Below are positions 21,721 through 30,593 of a stretch of 64,000 bases of DNA, in pieces. The position numbers and the translations under genes were made by a program. The notes beneath the pieces were generated by a model. The model was given only the letters and a program-made list of their open reading frames with translations. It was not told the origin of the DNA and did not search any database. This DNA is from Desulfuromonas sp. DDH964 (GTDB taxonomy: Bacteria; Desulfobacterota; Desulfuromonadia; Desulfuromonadales; DDH964), in the NCBI RefSeq assembly GCF_001611275.1, contig NZ_CP015080.1, positions 2,542,001 through 2,606,000 on the forward strand. Reading direction: 5' to 3'. Position 1 is the first letter of the stretch. Each line of letters begins with the position of its first letter.

Positions 21721-22776
21721 ATGCCGACGCTGCGCCAGAAGATATGGGACTATTGCATTTCCCTCAAGCTGACGATCCTCCTCGCCAGCCTCGCAACCCT
21801 GCTCACCATGGGCGGTTCCCTGCTGATCCATTTCCTGCCCGGCATCTTCGGCAACCTCGATCAGGTTCCTCTCGGCGCCTGGTTCCTCGGTCGCGGCCGC
21901 GAGCATCCCTTCTTCGCCGCCTGGCTTGCGGCCCTGGTGCTGCTGATGGGGCTGCTGGCACTCAACACCGGCTGCTGTTTCCTCGACTGGCTGATCAGGC
22001 TGCGCAGCCGCTGGCGCAAAAGTGGTGAGTATCTGCTCCATCTCGGCTTTCTTCTGATCGTCTGCGCCTACCTCTGGGGCGGGATGACCGGATCACGGCA
22101 GTCCGGTCTGCGCTTTTCCCCGGGGGCCCCGGTCCCGTTGCCGGGGCAGGCCGGGCTCTACCTGCGCCTCGATCAGTTCGATCCGGTCTTTCGCGATGGC
22201 CGCCCCATCGACATGATCAGCAAGGTGACCCTGCTGCAGGGAGATTCCCCTCTATCCTCCGCGGCCATTCGCATCAACCACCCATTGATCTGGAAAGACC
22301 TGGTTATCCTGCCGGAAAGCTTCGGCCAACAGCCGACCGGCTTTCGCTTCCTGCTCGGCAATGGCGCCGAGGTGGAACTGCGTCCCGGTTCGCGGCACGA
22401 TCTCGGTGGTGACCGCGCGCTGCTGGTTCGCGGCTTTCTTCCCGATGCCTCGATCGGCAGCGACGGTCGCGCCTATGCCCGCAGCGAGAACCTCGGCGAT
22501 CCCGCGCTTTTGCTGCAGCTGGTCACCGCCGACCGCCTCCTCTGGCAAGGGTGGTACCCGTTACGGCAGGGACTGCCGCGCGCTGCCGCCGTCGCCGGAC
22601 TGCAGATGACGCCGCTGGCACCGATATTTCAGACCTATGCGGTGCTGACCGTCAACAGCGACCCGGGCGCGCACCTCGCCCTCGCGGGGGCAGCGGCGAT
22701 GCTGACCGGCGTCAGCCTGGCCCTCGTCTCCTTCTACCGGAAACGGCGGCGAGGTGACCGACCCGACATTGGCTGA
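21721..22776 (+). CDS. resB: ResB-like cytochrome c biogenesis protein
   Basis: This is a 351-residue membrane protein. Its opening MPTLRQKIWDYCISLKLTIL and following helix are typical of ResB/Ccs1. Further helices lie near residues 70-90 and 105-120, a large periplasmic part spans about 125-315, and the last helix is at the C-terminus (LALAGAAAMLTGVSLALVS). It is shorter than Bacillus ResB. It partners CcsA in system II maturation, which suits the multiheme cytochromes encoded at 48077-50004. Confidence 0.85.
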   Translation: MPTLRQKIWDYCISLKLTILLASLATLLTMGGSLLIHFLPGIFGNLDQVPLGAWFLGRGREHPFFAAWLAALVLLMGLLALNTGCCFLDWLIRLRSRWRKSGEYLLHLGFLLIVCAYLWGGMTGSRQSGLRFSPGAPVPLPGQAGLYLRLDQFDPVFRDGRPIDMISKVTLLQGDSPLSSAAIRINHPLIWKDLVILPESFGQQPTGFRFLLGNGAEVELRPGSRHDLGGDRALLVRGFLPDASIGSDGRAYARSENLGDPALLLQLVTADRLLWQGWYPLRQGLPRAAAVAGLQMTPLAPIFQTYAVLTVNSDPGAHLALAGAAAMLTGVSLALVSFYRKRRRGDRPDIG

Positions 22777-22810
22777 CCACACGAATATTCTCCAACGATC
22801 CGTTTCTTCC

Positions 22811-22839
22811 TTGCAAAAACCTCTGTCTCTTCTTATAGT
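22811..22839 (+). promoter_or_regulatory. Sigma-70 promoter upstream of the receiver-GAF locus
   Basis: TTGCAA, a 17-base spacer and TATAGT. It points into the decayed DUF4388 gene and may now drive the genes at 23320 and 24338 with a long untranslated leader. Confidence 0.65.
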
Positions 22840-22841
22840 TA

Positions 22842-23316
22842 ATGGCTGATTCCGGAGACGGGCCCAACTTCCAGACGACACGGATCGTTTACACGGGCTT
22901 TCGGTATTTCTGGTGGACGACTTTCTGCAGCAGCCTGAACGTCGGCGCCAGCGCAAGCTCCCCGAACTGGTAACCGCCGTCACCCGCCGGTGGTAACAAG
23001 TCGAGCCAGCACGACCAAAGGTTACGGCCGTCATCTCTGCCGCGCCGTCAGGGGAAATGGGGCAAGGCCATCCCGACTCTCGATACCCTCCTCGCATTCG
23101 TCCCGGGAGGGCGCGGGAAGGCCAGGAACGCCTATATCAGGCATCCCCCAGATGCTGGTCCTCGCTCTGGCCGATGGTCGCCGTTCCATCCACACCATCT
23201 GTAGCGAAGCGACCATGCTCGATTTCGAGGTGTACAATTTTCTCTACCTGATGGTTCGTGCCCGCATTCTGCAATTGGACGAAGCTGAGGGACACATCCC
23301 AGAGAGGGAAGCCTAG
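22842..23316 (+). pseudogene. Decayed DUF4388-type gene
   Basis: No single frame is open across this stretch, but family-like segments can be read in two frames. In the frame of the ATG at 22842 there is an in-frame TAA at 22971-22973, and after it comes RRQGKWGKAIPTLDTLLAFV, similar to the RRxDEW..LPsLDtv part of DUF4388. The next segment MLVLALADGRRSIHTICSEA and EVYNFLYLMVRARILQL, matching the C-terminal DGRRSv.eI..LyrL region, lies in the frame of 22990 and ends at TAG 23314-23316. At least one frameshift and one stop therefore interrupt it. A shorter functional product from 22990 cannot be ruled out. Confidence 0.6.
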
Positions 23317-23319
23317 GCG

Positions 23320-24324
23320 ATGATGACCGCTGCGCAGCAACAGGACCACGTCCGGCGGCTGCTGATTGTTGACTACTCCGCCGAACGGCGTGCCAGCCTG
23401 CGCCAGCTGTTGGAGGAACGGCAAATTGTTGCGCTGGAGGCCGACAGCTGCGAAAGCGCCCTGGCCATGTTGATCGTGGAACCGGTTGCCCTGATCCTTA
23501 CCGAGACCGAGCTCCCGAACAAGAGCGGTCTTTATCTGCTGCAGAAGGTGAAGCAGAAGCACCCCGAGGTTGAGGTCATCCTCCTCACCCACAACGCCTC
23601 TTCCTATAATCTGCTCCAGGCCCTGCGTAACGGTGCCTACGACTTTATCGTTCGCCCCATTGACACCGGGGAAATCCTGCACAACGCGCTCGACCGGGCC
23701 TTCAGCCACATCCAACTGCGGCAGCAGAACAACCAGCTCCTCAGCGAGCTGGCCCAGCACAACCGCTTTCTGAGCCACAGCCTGGACATGCTAAAAGCCC
23801 TCAATACCTCCATCGAGCGGGTGGCCGCGGCCACCGACATCGAAACCCTCTTCATGGAACTGCTCACTTCGGCGGTTGAGGAACTGCACCTGAAACGCGG
23901 CTTCCTTGCTCTCTTTGACCGTTCCTCGGAAAAACTCGGGCTCAAGGTCGGCGCCGGTATCCCGACCGCCATCTGCCGCCAGTATGCTACGACCATTCCC
24001 GCGGGACTGACCACGAAGCTTGCCAGCCGCGGCAAACCGCTGCTGATTCCGGGAGAATTGCCATCCAAATTGCAGCGCCTGGCCGATGTCGACGAATTGA
24101 CCGATCTCCTCTCCAGCCCGGGACTCCTCGCTGCACCGCTGACGCTGCGTGACCGGGTTGTCGGCATTGTCGTCCTCTCCGGCACGCGGCCGGAACATCC
24201 CTTCACCGAACACGAAATGCATTTCCTGATCCAGCTCTCCCATCACGCGGCCCTGGCTCTCGAAAAGGCCGGCATTATTCACCAGCTCAAGCGGAGACAT
24301 TCTCACCGGGGGGAACCGGGATGA
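23320..24324 (+). CDS. Degenerate receiver domain plus GAF domain protein
   Basis: The protein has 334 residues. Residues 1-125 form a CheY-like receiver ([54 protein letters not shown]). The phosphoacceptor Asp is Glu (TETELP in place of TD.xMP), the second acidic Asp is Tyr, and the conserved Lys is Arg. A coiled linker (about 130-170) leads to a GAF domain (about 180-320, DIETLFMELLTSAVEEL, GLLAAPLTLRDRVVGIVVLS). There is no DNA-binding output. It probably acts as a phosphorylation-independent adaptor or ligand sensor. Two ATG codons lie side by side at 23320 and 23323. Confidence 0.85.
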   Translation: MMTAAQQQDHVRRLLIVDYSAERRASLRQLLEERQIVALEADSCESALAMLIVEPVALILTETELPNKSGLYLLQKVKQKHPEVEVILLTHNASSYNLLQALRNGAYDFIVRPIDTGEILHNALDRAFSHIQLRQQNNQLLSELAQHNRFLSHSLDMLKALNTSIERVAAATDIETLFMELLTSAVEELHLKRGFLALFDRSSEKLGLKVGAGIPTAICRQYATTIPAGLTTKLASRGKPLLIPGELPSKLQRLADVDELTDLLSSPGLLAAPLTLRDRVVGIVVLSGTRPEHPFTEHEMHFLIQLSHHAALALEKAGIIHQLKRRHSHRGEPG

Positions 24325-24337
24325 CGCGGCAGCGGCC

Positions 24338-24787
24338 ATGGAACTGCTGACGGCCTCTCCCTACTTCAACCTATTCCTTCTCAGCTTTCTCGCCGCCACC
24401 CTGATCCCCCTCGGTTCCGAGTGGCTGCTGCTGGCCCTCCTGATCGAGGGATACCCTGCGCCGCAACTCCTCACCCTGGCGACCTTCGGCAACCTCCTTG
24501 GCGCCTGCACGACTTATCTGGTCGGCCGCGGCGGCAGCGACTGGCTGGTGACCAGGGTGCTGCGAATCAGCCCCGGGCAGCGCCAACGGGCAGAAGGGCT
24601 CTACCAGCGGTTCGGCCGCTGGAGCCTGCTCCTCTCCTGGCTGCCGCTGATCGGCGACCCGATCTGTCTCGCCGGCGGCATGCTGCGCGTCAACTTTGGC
24701 TCCTTCCTGGTACTTGCCGGAACCGGCAAATTCTTCCGCTATCTTCTCATCGCCCTCGCTGTTCAGACCGGCAACCACCCGATTTGA
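24338..24787 (+). CDS. YqaA/DedA-like (VTT/SNARE-associated) membrane protein
   Basis: This is a small inner-membrane protein of 149 residues. It matches COG1238 (YqaA) in FLSFLAATLIPLGSEWLLLA, LATFGNLLGACTTYLVGRGG, FGRWSLLLSWLPLIGDPICL and AGGMLRVNFGSFL. The family relates to DedA proteins, thought to move lipids or act in envelope homeostasis; the exact role here is unknown. It begins 13 bases after the receiver-GAF gene and is probably co-transcribed with it. Confidence 0.85.
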   Translation: MELLTASPYFNLFLLSFLAATLIPLGSEWLLLALLIEGYPAPQLLTLATFGNLLGACTTYLVGRGGSDWLVTRVLRISPGQRQRAEGLYQRFGRWSLLLSWLPLIGDPICLAGGMLRVNFGSFLVLAGTGKFFRYLLIALAVQTGNHPI

Positions 24788-24789
24788 AG

Positions 24790-24836
24790 CAAAGAAAAAA
24801 CGACCGCGGGCACCCTTGCCGGGTGCCCGCGGTCGT
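24790..24836 (-). terminator. Strong intrinsic terminator of the xseA-to-histidine-kinase operon
   Basis: A 16-base perfect stem (24800-24815 with 24821-24836, core CGACCGCGGGCACCC) has a five-base loop TTGCC. On the minus strand it is followed by a T-rich run (TTTTTTCTTT). It lies between the convergent yqaA-like and kinase genes. Confidence 0.88.
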
Positions 24837-24865
24837 CCTGATCCTTGATGGTACCAACCCGGATT

Positions 24866-26521
24866 TCACCCGGCGGGCGGCAGCAACGAAAAGAAAAAAC
24901 AGCTGCCGTTTCCCGGTGCACTCTCCGCCCAGACCTGGCCACCATGACGTTCAACCACCCGTTTTACCGTGGCCAGCCCGATGCCGGCGCCGGGATACTG
25001 TTCCTGGCTGTGCAGCCGCCGAAAGGGTTGAAACAAGTCGCCGGCCTGGGCCATATCAAATCCCGTCCCGTTGTCGCAAAGGAAATAGACCGGTCCATCT
25101 TCCCGCTCCCGGCGCCCCAGCTCAATCCGCGCCAGCTCTTCATCGCGCGTATACTTCCAGGCATTGCCGATGAGATTCTCCAGCAACACCCCCAGCATCT
25201 GGGGGTCTCCCTCGACAATCAGATTAGCGGGAGCGATGAATCTACTCTGGCGCCCCGTTTCCTCCTGGGTCAGTCCCTTGAATATCCGGCGTGCTACGGC
25301 AGCCAGGTCGACCTCCTCCCGCTTCAACTCGCTCAAAGTCAGCCGGGAGAGACGCAGCAGGGCATCACTCAGCATCGTCATCGAATCGCACCCCTCCCGG
25401 ATCCGAACCAGGCAGTATTGCCCGGTCTCGTCGAGTTGGGAGAAGGCCCTCTCCTCGAGGATTTCCGCCGCAAGACTGACCCGGGAAAGGGGATTGCGCA
25501 GGTCGTGGCTGAGGCTGTAGCCAAAGGCTTCCAGTTCCCGGTTGCTGGCGGCCAGTTCTGCTGCCTGGCGCTGCAATTCGAGGTTCAGCTGGCGGATTTC
25601 CCGTTCCGTCTGTTTTCGTGCCGTCAGATCGACCATGACACCAACCAGGCCGGCAGGCGGCCCCTTCTCCGGACCGTAGGTCGCCTTGGAGAAGACAAAA
25701 TCGCGTACCTGGCCATCACCGCAACAGACCTGCTCCTCGTAGCTTTGAATTCCGCCGCTGGCAAAGAGAGCATCGTCCTGCTGGCGATAATGGGCGGCCA
25801 GCTCGGGGGGAGCGAGATCCTCCACCTGGCGGCCGACCACAGCCTCCCGGGTCAGGCCATGCAGGTCGAGAAACGCCTGGTTGCACCCCTGGTAGCGGCC
25901 GGCGCTGTCTTTGTAGAAAAGGGGATTGGGAATGGTATCGATGAGCCTTTGGAGAAATCGGCTGCGGAGGGTCGCCTCTTCTGTCGCCGCCTTGCTGAGG
26001 CTGATATCCCGGACGACCTCAATGCCGGCGACAATCTCCCCGGCGGCGTTACGCAGGGGCGAAGAGAGAATCTCGATGTGCGACAGACCCTCTTTTCCCT
26101 CCAGGCGCTTCTCCAACCGGTGAATTCCCCCGTCGGCAAAGGTCCGTGCCACCGGGCAGTTGTTGCAGACCTGTTCCTGGTGGTCGTAGGCCTGATAGCA
26201 GAAGCGGCCGACGAAATCGCCCTGGACCAATTCCCGGTGGGCGGCGTTCTGGTAGAGAATGCGAAAATCGGTCCCCTGGATGCTGACACCATCACCGATG
26301 GCGGCAAGCACTCCGTCACTGCGTTGGCGGGCCAGAGAGGCCTCATCGAGGGCGCGGGTCAAATCGGCGGTCAGACGGCGGTTCTTCCGCAGACTGTTGC
26401 GGAACAACCAGCCGAATCCGAGGAGCAGGGCGAGGGAAAGGAGCCGGAGCAGCACCTCGTGGGGTTCACCGAGGACAGCCTCGGACAAGGTGGCGGCATT
26501 GCGGACATGCATATCGAGCAA
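24866..26521 (-). CDS. Membrane PAS-domain sensor histidine kinase
   Basis: From the TTG at 26521 this gives 551 residues: a membrane helix at about 25-45, a first PAS domain with a Cys cluster (CYQAYDHQEQVCNNCPVA), a second PAS domain, HisKA with the phospho-His in YSLSHDLRNPLSRV, and HATPase (LLENLIGNAWKYT, DNGTGFD, GAGIGLATVKRVVERHGG). The reading frame stays open upstream for 36 codons to the dxs stop and encodes a clear first membrane helix (DHLLLLGFLLLSGLWV), but no ATG, GTG or TTG occurs there. The true start may be an unusual codon such as ATC at 26602, which has GAGG six bases upstream. No cognate regulator lies nearby. Confidence 0.88.
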   Translation of the reverse strand: MLDMHVRNAATLSEAVLGEPHEVLLRLLSLALLLGFGWLFRNSLRKNRRLTADLTRALDEASLARQRSDGVLAAIGDGVSIQGTDFRILYQNAAHRELVQGDFVGRFCYQAYDHQEQVCNNCPVARTFADGGIHRLEKRLEGKEGLSHIEILSSPLRNAAGEIVAGIEVVRDISLSKAATEEATLRSRFLQRLIDTIPNPLFYKDSAGRYQGCNQAFLDLHGLTREAVVGRQVEDLAPPELAAHYRQQDDALFASGGIQSYEEQVCCGDGQVRDFVFSKATYGPEKGPPAGLVGVMVDLTARKQTEREIRQLNLELQRQAAELAASNRELEAFGYSLSHDLRNPLSRVSLAAEILEERAFSQLDETGQYCLVRIREGCDSMTMLSDALLRLSRLTLSELKREEVDLAAVARRIFKGLTQEETGRQSRFIAPANLIVEGDPQMLGVLLENLIGNAWKYTRDEELARIELGRREREDGPVYFLCDNGTGFDMAQAGDLFQPFRRLHSQEQYPGAGIGLATVKRVVERHGGQVWAESAPGNGSCFFFSLLPPAG

Positions 26522-26629
26522 AGCATCCCCAACCCAGAGTCCAGAGAGGAGCAGGAACCCGAGCAGAAGAAGGTGGTCGAAGTTAGGTCCGCGGGAGTTG
26601 ATGGGGAACCTCGAAAGGGTTTGCAGAAC

Positions 26630-28528
26630 TTAGCGGGAAACCACCTGCGCGCCCGACTGTTGCAGAAAAGGTCGAACGGCGTTGGTAATCCCAGCGGCAT
26701 CGAGACCATAGCGGGCCAGAAGTTCGGCCTGGCTCCCCTGCTCGACGAAGTGGTCGGGGAGCCCGAGGCGCAGAACCGGAAGGGTGACCCCGGCGTCGGC
26801 GAAAAGCTCGAGAACGGCAGAGCCGAAACCGCCCTGCAGGGCATTCTCCTCGATGGTGATGACCTTACCGGTTCGCTGAGCCTCGGTGAGCAGCAGCTCA
26901 CGGTCGAGCGGTTTGACGAAACAGGGGTCGACCACCGCCAGGGAAATACCTTCCGCAGCCAGGGTCTCCGCCGCCCGCAGGGCCGGTTCAACCATGGTGC
27001 CGAGAGCAAAAACAACCCCGGAATCACCGGCACGCAGCTTTTCACCGCGCCCAACCGGAAGCAGCTGAGGGTCGCTTGCCAGCTCCAGGCCGAGCCCCTT
27101 GCCCCGCGGGTAACGGTAGGCAAAGGGACCTTCCGCGGCCAGCGCGGTCACCATGAGGCGCTGCAATTGGAGTTCATCGCGGGGGACGGCGAAGGTCAGG
27201 TTGGGAATGTGTCGCAGGTAGGAGAGGTCGAAAACCCCGTGGTGCGTCGGGCCGTCGGCGCCCACCAAACCGCCCCGGTCCATGGCGAAGGTTACCGGCA
27301 GGTTTTGCAGGCAGACGTCATGCAGGACATTGTCGTAAGCACGCTGCAGGAAGGTGGAATAGAGCGCCACCACCGGCCGCAACCCCTGGCAGGCGAGCCC
27401 CGCCGCAAAGGTCACCGCATGCTGCTCGGCAATGCCGACATCGAAGAAGCGGTCCGGATGGCGCTCGGCAAAACGACTCAGGCCGGTGCCGTCGGGCATC
27501 GCCGCAGTGATCGCCACCACCCGTTGATCGCGATCGGCCATGGCGCAAAGGGTCTCCCCGAAGACACCAGTAAAGCTCTTCGCCCCCCCCTTGCCAGCGG
27601 CAACGACCCCGCTCTCGGGGTCAAAAGGGCCAACCCCGTGAAAGACCGAGGGGGAACGCTCGGCGGCGGCGTACCCCTTCCCCTTCTTGGTCACGACGTG
27701 AACCAGGCGTGGCCCCTTCAGGCGTACCACGTTACCGAGGGTCTCGACCAGATCATCGAGCTGGTGGCCGTCGATAGGGCCGACATAATCGAAGCCGAAG
27801 GCCTCGAAGAGCATCCCCGGGGTGAGAAACCCCTTGACCGACTCCTCGGCCCGGCGGGCCAGGTTGACCAGGTCCTTGCCGAAGCGGGGGACCGTGCCGA
27901 GCAGGTGTTCGGTTTCCCGCCGGAAACGGACGAAGAGATCGGAGGTCATCTTGCGACTGAGGAACGAAGAGAGTGCCCCGACATTCTGGGAAATGGACAT
28001 CTCGTTGTCGTTGAGGATGACCACCAGGTCCTTCTTCAGGTGCCCCGCCTGGTTGAGCCCTTCAAAGGCGAGGCCGGCCGTGAGCGAGCCGTCCCCGATA
28101 ATCGCCACCACCTTTTCGGTACCACCGAGCGCATCGCGGGCGGCGGCCATCCCCAGCGCCGCCGAAATGGAGGTACTCGAATGGCCGACATCGAAGGCAT
28201 CATAGGGGCTCTCCATCCGTTTCGGGAAGCCGCTGATGCCGTCAAGCTGGCGCAGGGTATGAAAACGATCCAGCCGACCGGTCAACAGCTTGTGCGCATA
28301 GGCCTGGTGACCGACATCCCAGACAATCTTGTCCTTCGGGGTATCGAGCACCCGATGCAGAGCAATGGTCAGTTCGACCACCCCCAGCGAACTCGCCAGG
28401 TGACCGCCGTTGCTCGCCACCGTGGCAATGATCGTCTGGCGAAGCTCCCCGGCAAGAGTTTCGAGCTCGGCCAGGGTGAAGCCCTTGAGCTCGGCGGGAG
28501 ACTGTAAACGGGAGAGGATTTCCGTCAT
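26630..28528 (-). CDS. dxs: 1-deoxy-D-xylulose-5-phosphate synthase
   Basis: The protein has 632 residues, the usual length. It catalyses the thiamine-dependent first step of the MEP isoprenoid pathway (pyruvate plus glyceraldehyde 3-phosphate). Seen are the active-site His in [20 protein letters not shown], the thiamine-binding motif [36 protein letters not shown] [18 protein letters not shown] and [15 protein letters not shown]. The start [16 protein letters not shown] at 28528 lies 22 bases after ispA, matching the common xseB-ispA-dxs order. Confidence 0.96.
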   Translation of the reverse strand: MTEILSRLQSPAELKGFTLAELETLAGELRQTIIATVASNGGHLASSLGVVELTIALHRVLDTPKDKIVWDVGHQAYAHKLLTGRLDRFHTLRQLDGISGFPKRMESPYDAFDVGHSSTSISAALGMAAARDALGGTEKVVAIIGDGSLTAGLAFEGLNQAGHLKKDLVVILNDNEMSISQNVGALSSFLSRKMTSDLFVRFRRETEHLLGTVPRFGKDLVNLARRAEESVKGFLTPGMLFEAFGFDYVGPIDGHQLDDLVETLGNVVRLKGPRLVHVVTKKGKGYAAAERSPSVFHGVGPFDPESGVVAAGKGGAKSFTGVFGETLCAMADRDQRVVAITAAMPDGTGLSRFAERHPDRFFDVGIAEQHAVTFAAGLACQGLRPVVALYSTFLQRAYDNVLHDVCLQNLPVTFAMDRGGLVGADGPTHHGVFDLSYLRHIPNLTFAVPRDELQLQRLMVTALAAEGPFAYRYPRGKGLGLELASDPQLLPVGRGEKLRAGDSGVVFALGTMVEPALRAAETLAAEGISLAVVDPCFVKPLDRELLLTEAQRTGKVITIEENALQGGFGSAVLELFADAGVTLPVLRLGLPDHFVEQGSQAELLARYGLDAAGITNAVRPFLQQSGAQVVSR

Positions 28529-28550
28529 AGGCAAGACACCACGTAAAAGG

Positions 28551-29441
28551 TTACGAACTGCGGTTGACGATGTAATGGGCAATCTGCCGCAGAGGCTCGG
28601 CCGCATCACCGAGGGGTTCGATGGCGGCAACCGCGCGATCGCGCAGTTCCCGGGCCCGTTGCCGCGCCGGCTCCAGCCCGAGCAGGGCGACATAGGTCAC
28701 CTTGCCGCGGGCGGCGTCGCTGCCGACATCCTTGCCGATTTCGGCCTGGTCGCCGACGACGTCAAGGATATCGTCGGCCACCTGGAAGGCGAGGCCGGCG
28801 GCCTCACCGTAGCGGCTCAGCGCCTGGAAGGCGGAGTCCGAGGCGCCGCCAAGCAGACCGCCGCACTGAACTGCAGCAAGAATCAGGGCGCCGGTCTTGT
28901 GGGTGTGGATATATTCGAGGGTCGGCAGATTGACCTCCTTCCCTTCCGATTCCATGTCGACGACCTGTCCACCGACCATGCCGAGGCTGCCGGCACAGCG
29001 GGCCATGACATGGATCACCTGGCGAACGATCGCGACGGGGACCGCCTCCTGCAGGTCAGGATTGCTGAGCAGGATGAAGGCCTCGGTCAGCAGGCCGTCA
29101 CCGGCGAGGATTGCCGTTGCCTCACCGTATACCTTGTGACTGGTCGGACGGCCGCGCCGGAAATCGTCGTCATCCATCGCCGGCAGATCATCATGGATAA
29201 GGGAATAGGTGTGGATCATCTCCATGGCGCAGGCCGCCGGCAGGACCAGTTCGGGATCGCCGCCGACCGCCTCGCAGGCGGCAATCATCAGCAGCGGCCG
29301 CACCCGCTTGCCGCCGGCAAAGACCGAGTAGCGCATCGCCTGATGGAGGCTGGCCGGGAGGGTGTCGGCGGCGGGGAGGTAGCGATCAAGGGCCTGGTCG
29401 ACCCGCAGCTGCCGTTCGGCCAGGTAAGCTTTGAGATCCAT
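28551..29441 (-). CDS. ispA: Polyprenyl (farnesyl/geranyl) diphosphate synthase
   Basis: The protein has 296 residues. The first Asp-rich motif is in [18 protein letters not shown] and the second in [13 protein letters not shown], both binding Mg-diphosphate. [20 protein letters not shown] is the isoprenyl-diphosphate binding region. It makes farnesyl diphosphate from IPP and DMAPP. The start [10 protein letters not shown] at 29441 lies four bases after the xseB stop; an in-frame ATG at 29453 overlapping xseB is possible. Confidence 0.94.
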   Translation of the reverse strand: MDLKAYLAERQLRVDQALDRYLPAADTLPASLHQAMRYSVFAGGKRVRPLLMIAACEAVGGDPELVLPAACAMEMIHTYSLIHDDLPAMDDDDFRRGRPTSHKVYGEATAILAGDGLLTEAFILLSNPDLQEAVPVAIVRQVIHVMARCAGSLGMVGGQVVDMESEGKEVNLPTLEYIHTHKTGALILAAVQCGGLLGGASDSAFQALSRYGEAAGLAFQVADDILDVVGDQAEIGKDVGSDAARGKVTYVALLGLEPARQRARELRDRAVAAIEPLGDAAEPLRQIAHYIVNRSS

Positions 29442-29445
29442 CGAA

Positions 29446-29694
29446 TCAGTCATCCTCGGCCGGTTGGAAAGGCTCGACCCGCAGGCTGCCAGCACGATCT
29501 TTGAGCAGGCAGTCGACCCGGGTTTCCACATCCTTGAGCAGCAACTGGCAGCGGGACGCTGCCTGCACCCCCTGCTCGAAACAGGCGAGGGCCTGTTCCA
29601 GTGGCAGGTCGCCCTGTTCAAGGCGTTCGACCGCCGCTTCCAGGATTTTCAGCGTCGCTTCGAAGTCGGGAGGAACACTCTTTTTTGCCGTCAT
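29446..29694 (-). CDS. xseB: Exodeoxyribonuclease VII small subunit
   Basis: The 82-residue protein has the family pattern FEATLKILEAAVERLEQGDL and PLEQALACFEQGVQA. XseB subunits surround XseA to form exonuclease VII, which degrades single-stranded DNA. The ATG overlaps the stop of the upstream M23 gene (ATGA). Confidence 0.94.
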   Translation of the reverse strand: MTAKKSVPPDFEATLKILEAAVERLEQGDLPLEQALACFEQGVQAASRCQLLLKDVETRVDCLLKDRAGSLRVEPFQPAEDD

Positions 29695-30593
29695 AAATCG
29701 CCACCATCAGGAGAAGGTTCATTATTGCCGGGGGTCCGGGGTGAGTCAAGGCTTTTCCCGGTAACGGCAAGCAGCGCCAGCGGGTCGATTCGTGCCCCGC
29801 GCAGCTTCGCCCCCCAGTGCAGGTGGGGCCCGGTCGATCGTCCGCTGCTGCCGACCCGCCCCAAAAGAGCCCCCCCCTCCAGGTCGTTGCCGGTGCGGCA
29901 GTCCAGTCTCTGGAGATGGGCATAGAGGGTATAGAGGCCTTCGCCGTGATCGAGAATGACGGTATTGCCGGTAAAGTAGAGGGCGCCGGCAAAGACCACC
30001 CGGCCGGCGCCGGCAGCCAGCACCCGGCGTCCCAGCGGGCTGCGAAAATCGACGCCGCCGTGGGGGGAGCGGGGAGAACCATTGAGAATTCGTCGCAGGC
30101 CGAAACTGCTGCCGGCGGGATCGGGGACCGGGCGCCGGAAGGGACCGGCCCGTAATCCCGGGGTCTCCTTGGCAAAAAGAGCCGCGAGGCGCTTGGACTC
30201 GCGCTCGATCCGAGCGAGGATAGCCGGGTCCCGCGGGTTGACCATCGCCGCCGGCAGGGATAGGCGCTCTTCCGGGAAAGGGGTCGCAAAGACCTCGAGG
30301 GCGGACTGGAAAAAGTGGGAAGCGCCACTGCGGTCGACTACGGCCAGGGTGAGCGGATAGGATCCCGGCGCCAGCGCCAGGTCGGCCCCGAGCAGGGCAT
30401 GGGCGCCGTTTCGGTCCCGCTCCAGGTAGATCAAGCGGTCATTCCAGCGCGCCACGGCCAGCACCGGTGGCGCGCCGCGATAGGCCAGCCGGACCACTCC
30501 GCCGGTGGCGACCCGCGGCGCCGAGAGCTGCAGCTCACCGGCCCCGGCGGCTGTCGCCCAGAAAAGCAGAGCGAGCAGAAGAAGAATTTTCAT
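29691..30593 (-). CDS. Secreted M23 (LytM-type) peptidoglycan endopeptidase
   Basis: The protein has 300 residues and a signal peptide (MKILLLLALLFWATAAGA). An N-terminal beta domain is followed by an M23 domain with all zinc ligands: His and Asp in SPHGGVDFRSPLG and the HxH in GPHLHWGAKL, with LDHGEGLYTLYAHL between. It is therefore predicted active in the periplasm, cutting peptide cross-bridges. It lies between xseA and xseB and overlaps both by four bases, so it is translationally coupled to DNA-repair genes, an arrangement with no obvious functional reason. Confidence 0.9.
   Translation of the reverse strand: MKILLLLALLFWATAAGAGELQLSAPRVATGGVVRLAYRGAPPVLAVARWNDRLIYLERDRNGAHALLGADLALAPGSYPLTLAVVDRSGASHFFQSALEVFATPFPEERLSLPAAMVNPRDPAILARIERESKRLAALFAKETPGLRAGPFRRPVPDPAGSSFGLRRILNGSPRSPHGGVDFRSPLGRRVLAAGAGRVVFAGALYFTGNTVILDHGEGLYTLYAHLQRLDCRTGNDLEGGALLGRVGSSGRSTGPHLHWGAKLRGARIDPLALLAVTGKSLDSPRTPGNNEPSPDGGDL

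Noticed and set aside
24845..28507. A 1220-codon plus-strand frame opposite the histidine kinase and dxs
   Set aside because: It has no recognisable motifs and runs across the stop and gap between two well-identified minus-strand genes.
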